From an uncultured Micrococcales bacterium (GTDB lineage: Bacteria > Actinomycetota > Actinomycetes > S36-B12 > GCA-2699445): 6,105 nt of DNA. Position 1 is the first letter of the stretch. Every line of letters begins with the position of its first letter. Of this stretch, positions 1-6,105 are shown in pieces. The position numbers and the translations under genes are program-made. Location of the stretch: assembly GCA_903915555.1 (NCBI GenBank), contig CAIWTL010000302.1:1-6105 (forward strand). The letters are read 5' to 3'. Below the pieces are notes generated by a model that searched no databases, was not told where the DNA came from, and worked only from the letters and a program-made list of their open reading frames with translations.

Positions 1-912
1 ATCGGTCCACACGAACATCCGACCGTCGGGCCGGATCGTCACCGACGTCTGGGAGTCCCGCCGCTCGACGACCGGTATGAGGTCCGGGTGATGGATGTCC
101 CCGGCCGACAGATCCGCCAGGTAGACGTCGTTGCGTGGCGCGGTGCCCTCGGCGGCGTCGATGACCAGCCACCGCCCGTCGCGGGTGACTCCCACCGAAT
201 AGTAGTTGGTGATCCGCAGACCGCCGCCGAAGATCTCGGCGTCGGTGTCGGGGTCGGCGCCGATGTGGTGCAGGCGGACGCGTCGGTGGAACTGTGCCTC
301 GTCGGGCGCCAGCGTTGCCGGATCCTGGCGTCTCACGTAATAGAAGGCATCGCCGCCGGGAAGCCAGGCGACCGACGAGAACCGGGTGCGGTCGATGGGA
401 CCGTCGATGGTCTCACCGGTCGCCACGTCCATGACGCGCAGCACGGACTCCTCGGTGCCGCCCTCGCTGAGCAGATATGCCAGCCGGTCGCCCTCCCAGG
501 AGGGCTGGTACCCGTCGAGCGTCGTGCGTCCGGAGGGGTCGAGTTCCATGGGGTCGATCAAGGTGCGTTCGGTGCCGTCAGGATCGCGGGTGTAGAGCAC
601 CGCGAACTGCTGACCCGGCTCACGCCGGCTGTAGAACTGCCGTTCGCCACGCCACACAGGCAACCCCTGGAAACCGCCGGCCAAGAGCTCCGACAGGTGG
701 TCGGCGAACCACTCCCGAGAACGCCAGTCCGCGGATCTGTCGGTGAAGGCCCTGGCCTGCGCCGCCTCCCAGGTGCTGCGCCATTCCCGCCACTCCGGCG
801 GTGCGTCGGTCGCCGGGGTCTCCAGCCAGCGGTAAGGGTCGGGCACGGGTGTGCCGTGGTAGTCGTCCACCACATCCAGCCGGGGGGCTTCCGGGTAGTC
901 GCGAGGAGTCAC
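1..912 (-). CDS. Prolyl oligopeptidase-type S9 serine peptidase, N-terminal part (runs off left edge)
   Basis: A reading frame of 304 codons without a stop enters from the left edge and begins at a GTG at 912-910. The translation starts MTPRDYPEAPRLDVVDDYHG, followed by TPVPDPYRWLE at residues 21-31. This is the hallmark N-terminus of prolyl oligopeptidases (S9A), cytosolic enzymes that cleave after proline in short peptides. Next comes a Trp/Arg-rich helical stretch (about 40-65), then the beta-propeller, with typical lines such as LAYLLSEGGTEESVLRVMDV and a TGE turn. The family is usually about 700 residues, so the alpha/beta-hydrolase domain with its Ser-Asp-His triad is outside the window and cannot be checked. 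The start is well fixed: an in-frame TAG lies at 924-922 with no other start codon between. It is transcribed away from the lapA-like gene. Oligopeptidase B is a related alternative, but the YHG...DPYRWLE pattern fits S9A generally. Confidence 0.88.
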   Translation of the reverse strand, partial: MTPRDYPEAPRLDVVDDYHGTPVPDPYRWLETPATDAPPEWREWRSTWEAAQARAFTDRSADWRSREWFADHLSELLAGGFQGLPVWRGERQFYSRREPGQQFAVLYTRDPDGTERTLIDPMELDPSGRTTLDGYQPSWEGDRLAYLLSEGGTEESVLRVMDVATGETIDGPIDRTRFSSVAWLPGGDAFYYVRRQDPATLAPDEAQFHRRVRLHHIGADPDTDAEIFGGGLRITNYYSVGVTRDGRWLVIDAAEGTAPRNDVYLADLSAGDIHHPDLIPVVERRDSQTSVTIRPDGRMFVWTD

Positions 913-916
913 GAGG

Positions 917-931
917 GGAGCCTACGGCTCC
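917..931. repeat. Short perfect inverted repeat next to the peptidase start
   Basis: GGAGCC at 917-922 and GGCTCC at 926-931 form a perfect 6-bp inverted repeat with a 3-base loop, just upstream of the GTG at 912. It overlaps the candidate -10 hexamer. If transcription starts at the GTG, this repeat is not in the mRNA and could act only as a DNA site. If transcription starts further upstream, it would be a hairpin in the leader. It may be chance in GC-rich DNA. Confidence 0.3.
919..924 (-). promoter_or_regulatory. Candidate -10 element for a leaderless peptidase transcript
   Basis: Read on the minus strand, TAGGCT ends six bases before the GTG start at 912. Actinobacterial -10 boxes follow TANNNT and initiate about 6-7 bases downstream, which would place the first transcribed base at or next to the G of GTG. 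No Shine-Dalgarno sequence sits at normal spacing before this GTG, which agrees with leaderless translation. No good -35 hexamer was recognised about 17 bases upstream. The same bases also form one arm of a small inverted repeat (917-931), so the match could be coincidental. Confidence 0.5.
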
Positions 932-977
932 GCCCACGCCGCTGTGCCGGACCCTGCGAAAACGTGCGGCGCCCGGG

Positions 978-1009
978 TGGCCACGTGGCACGCGCGGGCC
1001 ACGTGGCCA
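978..1009. promoter_or_regulatory. Nested palindrome, possible paired operator between divergent genes
   Basis: TGGCCACGTGGC (978-989) and GCCACGTGGCCA (998-1009) are perfect reverse complements of 12 bp separated by 8 bases. Each arm is also palindromic by itself: GCCACGTGGC at 980-989 and GGCCACGTGGCC at 997-1008. The two centres, both on the CG of CACGTG, are 18 bp apart. Two copies of a dyad-symmetric site between divergently transcribed genes are the expected form of a tandem operator for a dimeric regulator. A transcription terminator is unlikely, because the flanking genes are transcribed away from this spot and no T-run follows. The regulator is unknown, and nothing in the window encodes one. 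Confidence 0.5.
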
Positions 1010-1060
1010 AGGGTGTCTCCCGGCCCCCCGCAGGTCACACAACGCGCGCGTCGAAGCGGC

Positions 1061-1066
1061 TAGGGT
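1061..1066 (+). promoter_or_regulatory. Candidate -10 element for the lapA-like/amidase/malQ operon
   Basis: TAGGGT fits the actinobacterial TANNNT -10 consensus. It lies 45 bases before the ATG at 1112, predicting a start near 1073 and a leader of about 40 bases. No clear -35 hexamer lies at 16-18 bases spacing; GTCACA at 1034-1039 is too distant. An imperfectly spaced direct repeat, GGTGGCGC at 1064-1071 and 1073-1080, overlaps the predicted start region. This is a tentative call from one short motif. Confidence 0.3.
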
Positions 1067-1101
1067 GGCGCCGGTGGCGCGGCCGCGTCGACATGACCCG
1101 C

Positions 1102-1106
1102 GGAGG
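1102..1106 (+). promoter_or_regulatory. Ribosome binding site of the lapA-like gene
   Basis: GGAGG is a strong Shine-Dalgarno match, five bases before the ATG at 1112. It selects that ATG over the out-of-frame ATG at 1093, which has no such site. Confidence 0.7.
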
Positions 1107-1111
1107 TTCGC

Positions 1112-1408
1112 ATGAGTGACTCAGGCAAGGACGCGGCCGGGGCAGCCGGGCGTGAGGTGCTCGACGGCACGCCACCGCCCGCCGACTGGCGCCGTTACGC
1201 CCGGTTCACCACGTGGGGTGTGGTGGCGGTGATCGTCCTGATCTTCCTCGTCAACAACTCGGAGCCCGTCGAGGTCAGCTTCGTCTTCTTCAAGGTCCAA
1301 CTGAGCCTGTGGATCGTCCTGTTGGGCATGCTGATCATCGGGTTCGGGCTGGGGTGGTCGGCCTCGTGGTGGCGACGACGCCGCCGCCGCAAGCGGGACG
1401 GCCGGTAG
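1112..1408 (+). CDS. Small LapA-domain (DUF1049) inner-membrane protein
   Basis: This 98-residue protein has a hydrophilic N-terminus (1-30), a first membrane segment (about 34-48) ending in NNSEPVEVSF (48-57), a second membrane segment (about 65-84), and a strongly basic tail with six arginines in a row (88-93) followed by K94 and R95. A hydrophobic helix, an Asn..PV.V.F turn, then a Gly-rich second helix ending in basic residues is the pattern of the lipopolysaccharide assembly protein A domain (LapA/YciS-like). In Proteobacteria LapA helps regulate LPS synthesis. An actinomycete lacks LPS of that kind, so the role here is unknown. The basic tail should face the cytoplasm under the positive-inside rule, giving an N-in/C-in hairpin. 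The start is supported by GGAGG at 1102-1106. Its stop TAG is followed by one CCG codon and then the amidase GTG in the same frame, implying co-translation. Confidence 0.8.
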   Translation: MSDSGKDAAGAAGREVLDGTPPPADWRRYARFTTWGVVAVIVLIFLVNNSEPVEVSFVFFKVQLSLWIVLLGMLIIGFGLGWSASWWRRRRRRKRDGR

Positions 1409-1411
1409 CCG

Positions 1412-2839
1412 GTGGTCCCGGAGGACGTCCACGAGTGGTCGGCGCTCGAGCAGGCCCGGGCGCTGCGGGACGGGGACTTCTCGTGTGTCGACCTCACCCG
1501 GCACCATCTCGAACGCACTCACCGGCTCAACCCGGCGGTCGGCGCGTTCGCCCACGTCGCCGACGAGCAGGCCCTGGCCCAGGCCCGCGATGTGGACCGT
1601 GCGCTGGCCACCCGTGACGTCCCTGAGCATTCGCCGCTGTTCGGCTGCGTGGCTCCGGTCAAGGACCTGGACCTCGTGGCGGGGATGCCGTGTGAGTTCG
1701 GGTCGCAGAGCATGCGGGGCTTCGTCGCCCCGCAGGATGCGGCGTTCGTGTCGAGGATGCGTCGGGCAGGACTCGTGATCACGGGCAAGACCACGACCCC
1801 GGAGTTCGGTCTGCCCGCCTACACCGAGAACGACCTCGGTCACGCCGCCCGGACACCGTGGGACACGCAGCGGTCGGCAGGTGGGTCCAGCGGGGGTGCC
1901 GCCGCCGCTGTCGCCGCCCGTCTGGCGCCGCTCGCCCAGGGGTCGGACGGTGGCGGTTCGATCCGTATCCCCGCGTCCGTGACAGGTCTCGTGGGGATCA
2001 AGCCCAGCCGCGGGCGGGTCAGTGGTCTGCCGTTCCCGCCGGGGTTGGGCGACCTCTCGGTCATCGGTCCGCTGGCTCGCACCGTGGCCGACGCGGCCGC
2101 ATTCCTGGATGTGCTGGCCGGAAGCGATGACCGGGACCTCTACGGACTGCCCACCCCGCCCCCCGGCTCATTCCTCACCGCCGTGGACCATGACCCCGGG
2201 CGACTGCGCATCGGTCGCTTCACCACACCCATGGTCGCCGACACCCAGGTGGACCCCGACGCCCTTGCGGCCGTGGAGATCACGACGCAACTGCTGACCG
2301 AGCTCGGACACGACGTCGTCGACATCGACCCTCCCATCGACACTGACGCCGTGGGCGCTTTCGAGACCGTGTGGCAGGTCGGCGCCGCGGCACTGCCGCT
2401 GCCCGACGACGCCCCGCTGACGCCCCTGACACGGCACCTGCGGACGTTGGGTGCGGCCCGCAGTGGCGTGGATGTGGCCGAGGCGATCCGCCGGATGCGC
2501 GAGGTGAGCGTCGCCGCGATCGCGGCGACCGCTCCCTATGACGTCCTGCTCACCCCGACGCTGGCGCACCTCCCGGTGCCGCTGGGCCACTTCTCCGGCA
2601 GGGAACCCCACGAGAACTTCGAGGAGCAGAAGCGCTTCACTCCTTTCACTGCACCCTTCAACGTGACAGGTCAGCCCGCCATGTCGGTGCCCGTCCACCA
2701 CACCGACGGCGGCCTCCCCGTGGGTGTGCAACTGGTGGGACGCCCGCGCGACGAAGGGACGATCATCGCCCTCGCATCGCAGTTGGAGCGGGCGGTGTCC
2801 TGGCATCTGAGGATCCCCGACATCGAGGGGCTCGGGTGA
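1412..2839 (+). CDS. Amidase-signature family hydrolase
   Basis: This 475-residue cytosolic enzyme of the amidase-signature family hydrolyses an amide bond; the substrate cannot be read from the sequence. The Ser-cisSer-Lys triad is intact: K84 in APVKDLD, cis-Ser S159 in GGSSGG (157-162) and nucleophile S183 in GSDGGGSIRIPA (177-188). The 24-residue spacing between the serines and 75 from lysine to cis-serine match characterised members such as FAAH. GKTTTPEFGL (125-134) and the C-terminal GLPVGVQLVG are also typical, and the length is normal. It is probably not GatA, as no gatB or gatC lies nearby; the closest-looking type is the broad actinobacterial amidase or 6-aminohexanoate-cyclic-dimer-hydrolase-like group. 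GTG at 1412 is the only plausible start: the lapA-like stop TAG is two codons upstream in the same frame, and there is no clear Shine-Dalgarno, suggesting reinitiation after that stop. It overlaps malQ by four bases. Confidence 0.92.
   Translation: MVPEDVHEWSALEQARALRDGDFSCVDLTRHHLERTHRLNPAVGAFAHVADEQALAQARDVDRALATRDVPEHSPLFGCVAPVKDLDLVAGMPCEFGSQSMRGFVAPQDAAFVSRMRRAGLVITGKTTTPEFGLPAYTENDLGHAARTPWDTQRSAGGSSGGAAAAVAARLAPLAQGSDGGGSIRIPASVTGLVGIKPSRGRVSGLPFPPGLGDLSVIGPLARTVADAAAFLDVLAGSDDRDLYGLPTPPPGSFLTAVDHDPGRLRIGRFTTPMVADTQVDPDALAAVEITTQLLTELGHDVVDIDPPIDTDAVGAFETVWQVGAAALPLPDDAPLTPLTRHLRTLGAARSGVDVAEAIRRMREVSVAAIAATAPYDVLLTPTLAHLPVPLGHFSGREPHENFEEQKRFTPFTAPFNVTGQPAMSVPVHHTDGGLPVGVQLVGRPRDEGTIIALASQLERAVSWHLRIPDIEGLG
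2825..2830 (+). promoter_or_regulatory. Ribosome binding site of malQ inside the amidase gene
   Basis: GAGGGG lies five bases before the GTG at 2836, inside the last codons of the amidase gene. It supports the GTG that overlaps the amidase TGA as the start of malQ. Confidence 0.6.
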
Positions 2840-4926
2840 ACCCGGGTCTGGTCGAGCTGGCGGCTCGCCACGGCGTGGCGACCGAGTACTGGGACCAGGA
2901 CGGGGCCCATCACCTCGTCGACGAGGGCACCGTCGTCGCGGTCCTCGCGGCACTGGGGGTGGCCGCAGGATCCGACGAGGAGATCGCCGTCTCCTTGGCC
3001 GATGTCGATCTCGCCGAGTGGCGGCGGCCGCTGCCACCGGTCTTCATGCACCGCCAGTCCCGAACGGGCCGGATCTGGGTGCACGTCCCGCACGGCACAG
3101 CCGTCGTCGCCCACCTGGTGTGGGAGGACGGCAGTGGCGCGCAGGAGGCGGTGCAGGTGGACCACTGGGTGGAACCCCGGGTCGTGGACGGTGTTCTGAC
3201 GGGAGAGGCGGCGTTCGAGATCCCGGCGGGACTGCCCACGGGTTACCACCAGTTCCAGGCGCGGACGCCCGCCGGTGAGGTGTACGTCTGCCCACTCGTC
3301 GTCACCCCCGATCGACTGCCCGACGTCGCGCCCGGGTGGGGCCTGATGGTGCAGTTGTACTCGGCGCGCTCGCGGTCCTCGTGGGGGATCGGCGACCTCG
3401 GTGACCTCGCGCTCCTCACGGACTCGGTCACTGCTGCCGAGGGGACCTTCGTGTTGGTGAATCCCATCCATGCCGCCAGTCCCGTCGATCCGATGGAGCC
3501 GTCGCCCTATCTGCCGGTGACCCGACGCTTCGCGAACCCGGTCTACCTGGACATGACCCCGATCATCGACCGGGCGATGGCTGCGGTGGGCCCCGAGACG
3601 GGTGCCGCGGTGATCGGGCTGCAGGAGCAGGCCCGCGCCCTGTCGCAGCAGGACGTCATCGACTGGGCCGAGACATGGCGGCTGAAGAAGGACGCGCTCA
3701 CCGCTCTCTGGCCGGCCGGGATCGCCGACGTCGAGCGTTTCCAGGCCTACGTGAACTCCCAGGGTGTCGCCCTGCAGGACTTCTCGCTGTGGTGCGCCCT
3801 TGCCGAGGAGTACGGACCCCGATGGCAGGAGTGGCCCCCCGGACTGCAGGACGTCCGCTCCCCGTCGGTGACGGCGGCGTTCGCCGAGAAGGAGGACCGC
3901 GTCCTGTTCTATTCGTGGCTGCAGTTCCTGATGGCGGAGCAGTTGTCCGCCGTCCAGAGTGCTGCAGTGGACGTCGGCATGGGCATCGGAGTGATCCACG
4001 ACCTCGCCGTCGGGGTTCACGCCGACGGCGCCGATACCTGGCGGCTGGGCGCTCTGCTGGCTCCCGATGTCAGCGTGGGAGCGCCGCCGGACATGTACAA
4101 CCGGCGGGGTCAGAACTGGGCCCAGCCGCCCTGGAGTCCCGCCGCACTGGCCGATGCCGCGTTCGTCCCGTACCGGGACATGCTGCGCGCGGTGCTGCAG
4201 CACGCCGGGGGAGTCCGCGTCGACCACATCCTCGGTCTCTACCGGCAGTGGTGGATCCCCGACGGCTTTCCCCCCGGCGCGGGTACCTACGTCGCGATGG
4301 ACCACGAGGCGCTCGTGGGGATCCTCGTCCTCGAGGCCAGTCGAGTCGGGGCCGTCGTCATCGGCGAGGACCTCGGAACGGTCGCTGACTGGATCCGCTC
4401 GGACATGGCAGACCGGGGGATCCTGGGCACGGGTGTGCTGTGGTTCGAGCACGAGGATTCCCGGCCCCGGGCTCCCGAGCACTGGCGGGCGACGGCGCTG
4501 GCGAGCGTCACGGTCCACGACCTGCCCCCGACTGCCGGTTACCTGGCCGGAGAGCATGTGCGGTTGCGGGACGATCTCGGCCTCCTCGAGGACGCGCAGG
4601 GGGTGAGGGCCGAACAGGAGCGGGAGGTCGCGGCCTGGCGCGAACTGCTGGTGGCGCGGGGCTGGCTCGACGAGGAGGGGGAAGACACGGCGGCGATCGT
4701 GACCGCCCTGCACCGGTGCCTGGCAGCGTCCCCGGCGGTGCTGCTGGGGGTCGGTCTGCCGGACCTCGCCGGAGACGTCCGTATCCAGAACCAGCCCGGC
4801 ACCCACCGTGAGTACCCCAACTGGTGTCAGCCGCTCGCCGACGCCTCGGGCGATCCGGTGTGGGTCGAGGACCTCGTCGATCAGCCGCTGTGGGCCGACA
4901 TCACCGCCGCCGTCCGCCGTAGGTGA
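2836..4926 (+). CDS. malQ: 4-alpha-glucanotransferase (amylomaltase, GH77), long form
   Basis: This 696-residue GH77 enzyme transfers alpha-1,4-glucan segments between malto-oligosaccharides, releasing glucose, in cytosolic maltodextrin and glycogen turnover. Residues 1-165 form an N-terminal extension (a helical start, then a beta-rich stretch around 68-156 ending VCPLVVTP), as in long MalQ proteins of about 700 residues; the short thermophile type is about 500. The catalytic barrel starts near MVQLYSARSRSSWGIGDLGD (171-190), followed by NPIHAASPVDPMEPSPYLP (209-227) and GAPPDMYNRRGQNWAQPPW (415-433). The three carboxylates are visible: D463 in VRVDH (nucleophile by homology), E511 in GEDLGTV (acid/base) and D562 in TVHDLPP (stabiliser). 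The C-terminus includes NQPGTHREYPNW. The start is GTG, sharing GTGA with the amidase stop, so it is probably translationally coupled. No other maltose or glycogen genes are visible. Confidence 0.95.
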   Translation: MNPGLVELAARHGVATEYWDQDGAHHLVDEGTVVAVLAALGVAAGSDEEIAVSLADVDLAEWRRPLPPVFMHRQSRTGRIWVHVPHGTAVVAHLVWEDGSGAQEAVQVDHWVEPRVVDGVLTGEAAFEIPAGLPTGYHQFQARTPAGEVYVCPLVVTPDRLPDVAPGWGLMVQLYSARSRSSWGIGDLGDLALLTDSVTAAEGTFVLVNPIHAASPVDPMEPSPYLPVTRRFANPVYLDMTPIIDRAMAAVGPETGAAVIGLQEQARALSQQDVIDWAETWRLKKDALTALWPAGIADVERFQAYVNSQGVALQDFSLWCALAEEYGPRWQEWPPGLQDVRSPSVTAAFAEKEDRVLFYSWLQFLMAEQLSAVQSAAVDVGMGIGVIHDLAVGVHADGADTWRLGALLAPDVSVGAPPDMYNRRGQNWAQPPWSPAALADAAFVPYRDMLRAVLQHAGGVRVDHILGLYRQWWIPDGFPPGAGTYVAMDHEALVGILVLEASRVGAVVIGEDLGTVADWIRSDMADRGILGTGVLWFEHEDSRPRAPEHWRATALASVTVHDLPPTAGYLAGEHVRLRDDLGLLEDAQGVRAEQEREVAAWRELLVARGWLDEEGEDTAAIVTALHRCLAASPAVLLGVGLPDLAGDVRIQNQPGTHREYPNWCQPLADASGDPVWVEDLVDQPLWADITAAVRRR

Positions 4927-4928
4927 TG

Positions 4929-4951
4929 GCGGCAGTCGCAGCGAATGCCGC
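4929..4951. terminator. Small hairpin in the convergent gap, possible weak bidirectional terminator
   Basis: GCGGCA (4929-4934) and TGCCGC (4946-4951) are perfect reverse complements with an 11-base loop, filling most of the 30-base gap between the malQ stop and the ZIP gene stop. The location between convergent genes is right for a shared terminator. However, the stem is only 6 bp and no T-run follows on either strand, so the call is weak. A stronger terminator inside either gene end cannot be excluded. Confidence 0.3.
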
Positions 4952-4956
4952 AGCGG

Positions 4957-5748
4957 TCAGGAACCCGAGACCCAGGTCATCACGGCGGCGAAGACGAATC
5001 CCGCTGCCGCGAGGACGCCGGACCAGCGCCGCACCCCACGCACGGCGATGGGGATCATCTCGTTGACGACGACCACGAGCAGGGCGCCCGCCGCGATCGC
5101 CTGGATGATGGCGATGAGGCTGGGCCGGGCGTTGACCAGAACCTGGTAGCCGAGAGCACCGCTGAACGCCCCGATGGCCACGACGATCGAGAAGCGGCCG
5201 ATGATCCGTTGTAGGGAATAGCCACCGGCCAGCAGCGCTGCCGCGACACCGATCGCCTCTGGCAGACCCGCCACGAAGACCGAGCCGACCAGGGCGGCCG
5301 ACACGCCCACCGCCGCGAGGTGGAGCGTGAGGCCGATGGCCACGGACTCCGGGACGCCGTCGATGATCATGCCGACGAACAGGTTGCGGGCCTCGGTCGG
5401 GGTGGCGCCGGCCACCTCGGCCTCCTCGTCCTCACCGGCCCCCACGACGGCGTCCTCGACGGGACTGCCCGGAGCCTGCGAGGCCCCCTGCTTCTCCAGC
5501 AGGGCCACGATCGCGAAGTAGCCCAGGCCGCCGATCGCGATGCCCAGTGAGGTCGGGAACGCCCCTGCCTCGTCGTAGGCGACGGCCACCAGGTCTGTGC
5601 CGACAGCCGAGATGACGGCGCCGGCACCGAAGGCCATGAGTGCGCCGACGTAGACGGGTTTGGTGAGGATCGGGAACTTCCAGACCAGTAGCGCGCCCAC
5701 GATGAGGGCGGCCTGGGCGATGGCGGCGAATATCGCGGCTTCCAGCAT
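4957..5748 (-). CDS. ZIP-family divalent metal transporter, histidine-poor variant
   Basis: This 263-residue membrane protein has about eight hydrophobic segments (roughly 2-22, 32-52, 66-85, 121-143, 148-175, 184-205, 208-230 and 240-260). The fold resembles ZIP transporters, which move zinc or other divalent metals into the cytoplasm. The TM4 signature reads IIDGVPESVAIGL (128-140) and the TM5 signature reads VAGLPEAIGVA (159-169). The Pro-Glu pairs (P133/E134, P163/E164) remain, but the expected histidines are D130 and A160. The loop between segments 3 and 4, often His-rich in ZIPs, is instead acidic (VEDAVVGAGEDEEAEV, 97-112). Metal specificity is therefore uncertain. The ATG at 5748 was chosen over an in-frame ATG at 5886, because the latter adds 46 Arg/Gly-rich, non-membrane residues and overlaps the upstream LtrA-like gene by 127 bases. 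No clear Shine-Dalgarno precedes 5748. It lies 11 bases after the LtrA-like stop and is probably cotranscribed with it. Confidence 0.85.
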   Translation of the reverse strand: MLEAAIFAAIAQAALIVGALLVWKFPILTKPVYVGALMAFGAGAVISAVGTDLVAVAYDEAGAFPTSLGIAIGGLGYFAIVALLEKQGASQAPGSPVEDAVVGAGEDEEAEVAGATPTEARNLFVGMIIDGVPESVAIGLTLHLAAVGVSAALVGSVFVAGLPEAIGVAAALLAGGYSLQRIIGRFSIVVAIGAFSGALGYQVLVNARPSLIAIIQAIAAGALLVVVVNEMIPIAVRGVRRWSGVLAAAGFVFAAVMTWVSGS

Positions 5749-5759
5749 GGGACCGCAGA

Positions 5760-6105
5760 CTAGCGTGCGGCAGGAACCGCCGCCCGGGCGATGTGCAGAA
5801 CGAGGAAGCCGACGGCGGCCGTGACAGCGGCGGGCAGCACCATTCCCGCCGCTCCGAGGGCCAGTGCCGCCACCATGGCGACCCACGAGAGTCGGTCCCC
5901 GGGCAGCCCGGAACGCAGGCGCATCAGTTGGCGGCTGAGCAGGTAGAGCACGATGCCGGCGCCGAATGCGCCGGCGGCGTAACCGGGCAGTGCGTGACCG
6001 AAGCCGTACTCGGCGGCCTCGAACAGGACCTTCTTCAGGCCGAGTGCGATCAGCACGATCCCGGCCACCATGACGAGGTGCAGGTAGGAGTAGACGTCGC
6101 GCGCC
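5760..6105 (-). CDS. Low-temperature-requirement protein A (LtrA) family membrane protein, C-terminal part (runs off right edge)
   Basis: The frame is open from the right edge to a TAG at 5762-5760, giving 114 visible residues. They begin ARDVYSYLHLVMVAGIVLIA, a close match to the conserved C-terminal region of LtrA-family proteins (a Y-S-Y-x-H stretch leading into a Gly-rich membrane helix). Three or four further hydrophobic segments follow, with a short basic loop, RQLMRLRSGLPGDRL, between two of them. Full-length members are about 370-420 residues, so roughly the last quarter to third is present. LtrA was named for a low-temperature growth phenotype in Listeria; its biochemical function is not established. 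An ATG at 6071 exists inside the frame, but the conserved residues upstream of it show the gene continues beyond the window. The ZIP gene follows 11 bases downstream, suggesting a bicistronic unit. Confidence 0.75.
   Translation of the reverse strand, partial: ARDVYSYLHLVMVAGIVLIALGLKKVLFEAAEYGFGHALPGYAAGAFGAGIVLYLLSRQLMRLRSGLPGDRLSWVAMVAALALGAAGMVLPAAVTAAVGFLVLHIARAAVPAAR

Noticed and set aside
978..1009. Reading the nested palindrome as a rho-independent terminator
   Set aside because: Both flanking genes are transcribed away from it and no T-run follows either arm, so a terminator has no job there unless an undetected transcript crosses the region.
88..1119. A 343-codon plus-strand open frame across the peptidase gene and the intergenic region
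   Set aside because: The minus strand has clear S9 peptidase sequence through this region. The plus-strand product has no family resemblance, has low-complexity composition, and runs over the intergenic palindrome.
1093..1119. Eight-codon upstream frame (ATG at 1093) overlapping the lapA-like start
   Set aside because: It has no Shine-Dalgarno of its own and contains the GGAGG used by the lapA-like gene. Nothing suggests a regulatory peptide.
1121..1843. A 240-codon minus-strand open frame across the lapA-like gene and the amidase start
   Set aside because: It is antisense to two genes with recognisable domains; its composition is charged and Arg/Pro-rich, as expected of a complement-strand shadow.
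3675..4388. A 237-codon plus-strand frame inside malQ
   Set aside because: It is an out-of-frame shadow, very rich in Arg, Gly and Pro. The malQ frame carries all catalytic residues through this interval without interruption.
2671..4806. A 711-codon open frame on the minus strand, antisense to malQ
   Set aside because: It is a shadow of the GC-rich malQ coding sequence. The product is rich in Arg, Gly, Pro, His and Asp, with no recognisable domain or hydrophobic core, while the opposite strand encodes all the GH77 motifs.
5749..5886. N-terminal extension of the ZIP protein from an ATG at 5886
   Set aside because: The added 46 residues are Arg/Gly/His-rich with no membrane character and overlap the well-supported LtrA-like frame. 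The family-like N-terminus begins at the ATG at 5748.

Overview
The window is dense, high-GC DNA typical of Actinobacteria: nearly every third codon position is G or C, there are two GTG starts, candidate -10 hexamers of the TANNNT type, and what looks like a leaderless promoter. The gene set is ordinary for a free-living actinomycete. The genus cannot be named from this sequence alone. Nothing indicates a phage, plasmid, transposon, CRISPR array or RNA gene.

Layout. Positions 1-912 (minus strand) hold the N-terminal 304 codons of a prolyl oligopeptidase-type S9 peptidase. Its catalytic domain lies off the left edge. A 199-base divergent intergenic region (913-1111) follows. It carries a -10 element placed for a leaderless peptidase mRNA, an unusual nested palindrome (978-1009), and a candidate -10 plus a good ribosome binding site for the rightward genes. 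Then come three tightly packed plus-strand genes: a small LapA-domain membrane protein (1112-1408), an amidase-signature hydrolase (1412-2839) and a long-form 4-alpha-glucanotransferase MalQ (2836-4926). The first junction is 3 bases and keeps the same reading frame; the second is a 4-base GTGA overlap, so the three are probably one operon. A 30-base convergent gap with a small hairpin separates MalQ from two minus-strand membrane-protein genes. Reading leftward from the right edge, these are the C-terminal part of an LtrA-family protein (5760-6105, partial) and a ZIP-family metal transporter (4957-5748), 11 bases apart.

How the genes fit together. There is no obvious single pathway. MalQ recycles short malto-oligosaccharides, the amidase and the S9 peptidase hydrolyse amide or peptide bonds of unknown substrates, and the remaining three are membrane proteins. 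The grouping reads as compact housekeeping or accessory metabolism rather than a dedicated system. I found no convincing new biological system. The points most worth a second look are the nested palindrome between the divergent genes, the leaderless peptidase start, and the ZIP transporter, which lacks both signature histidines.
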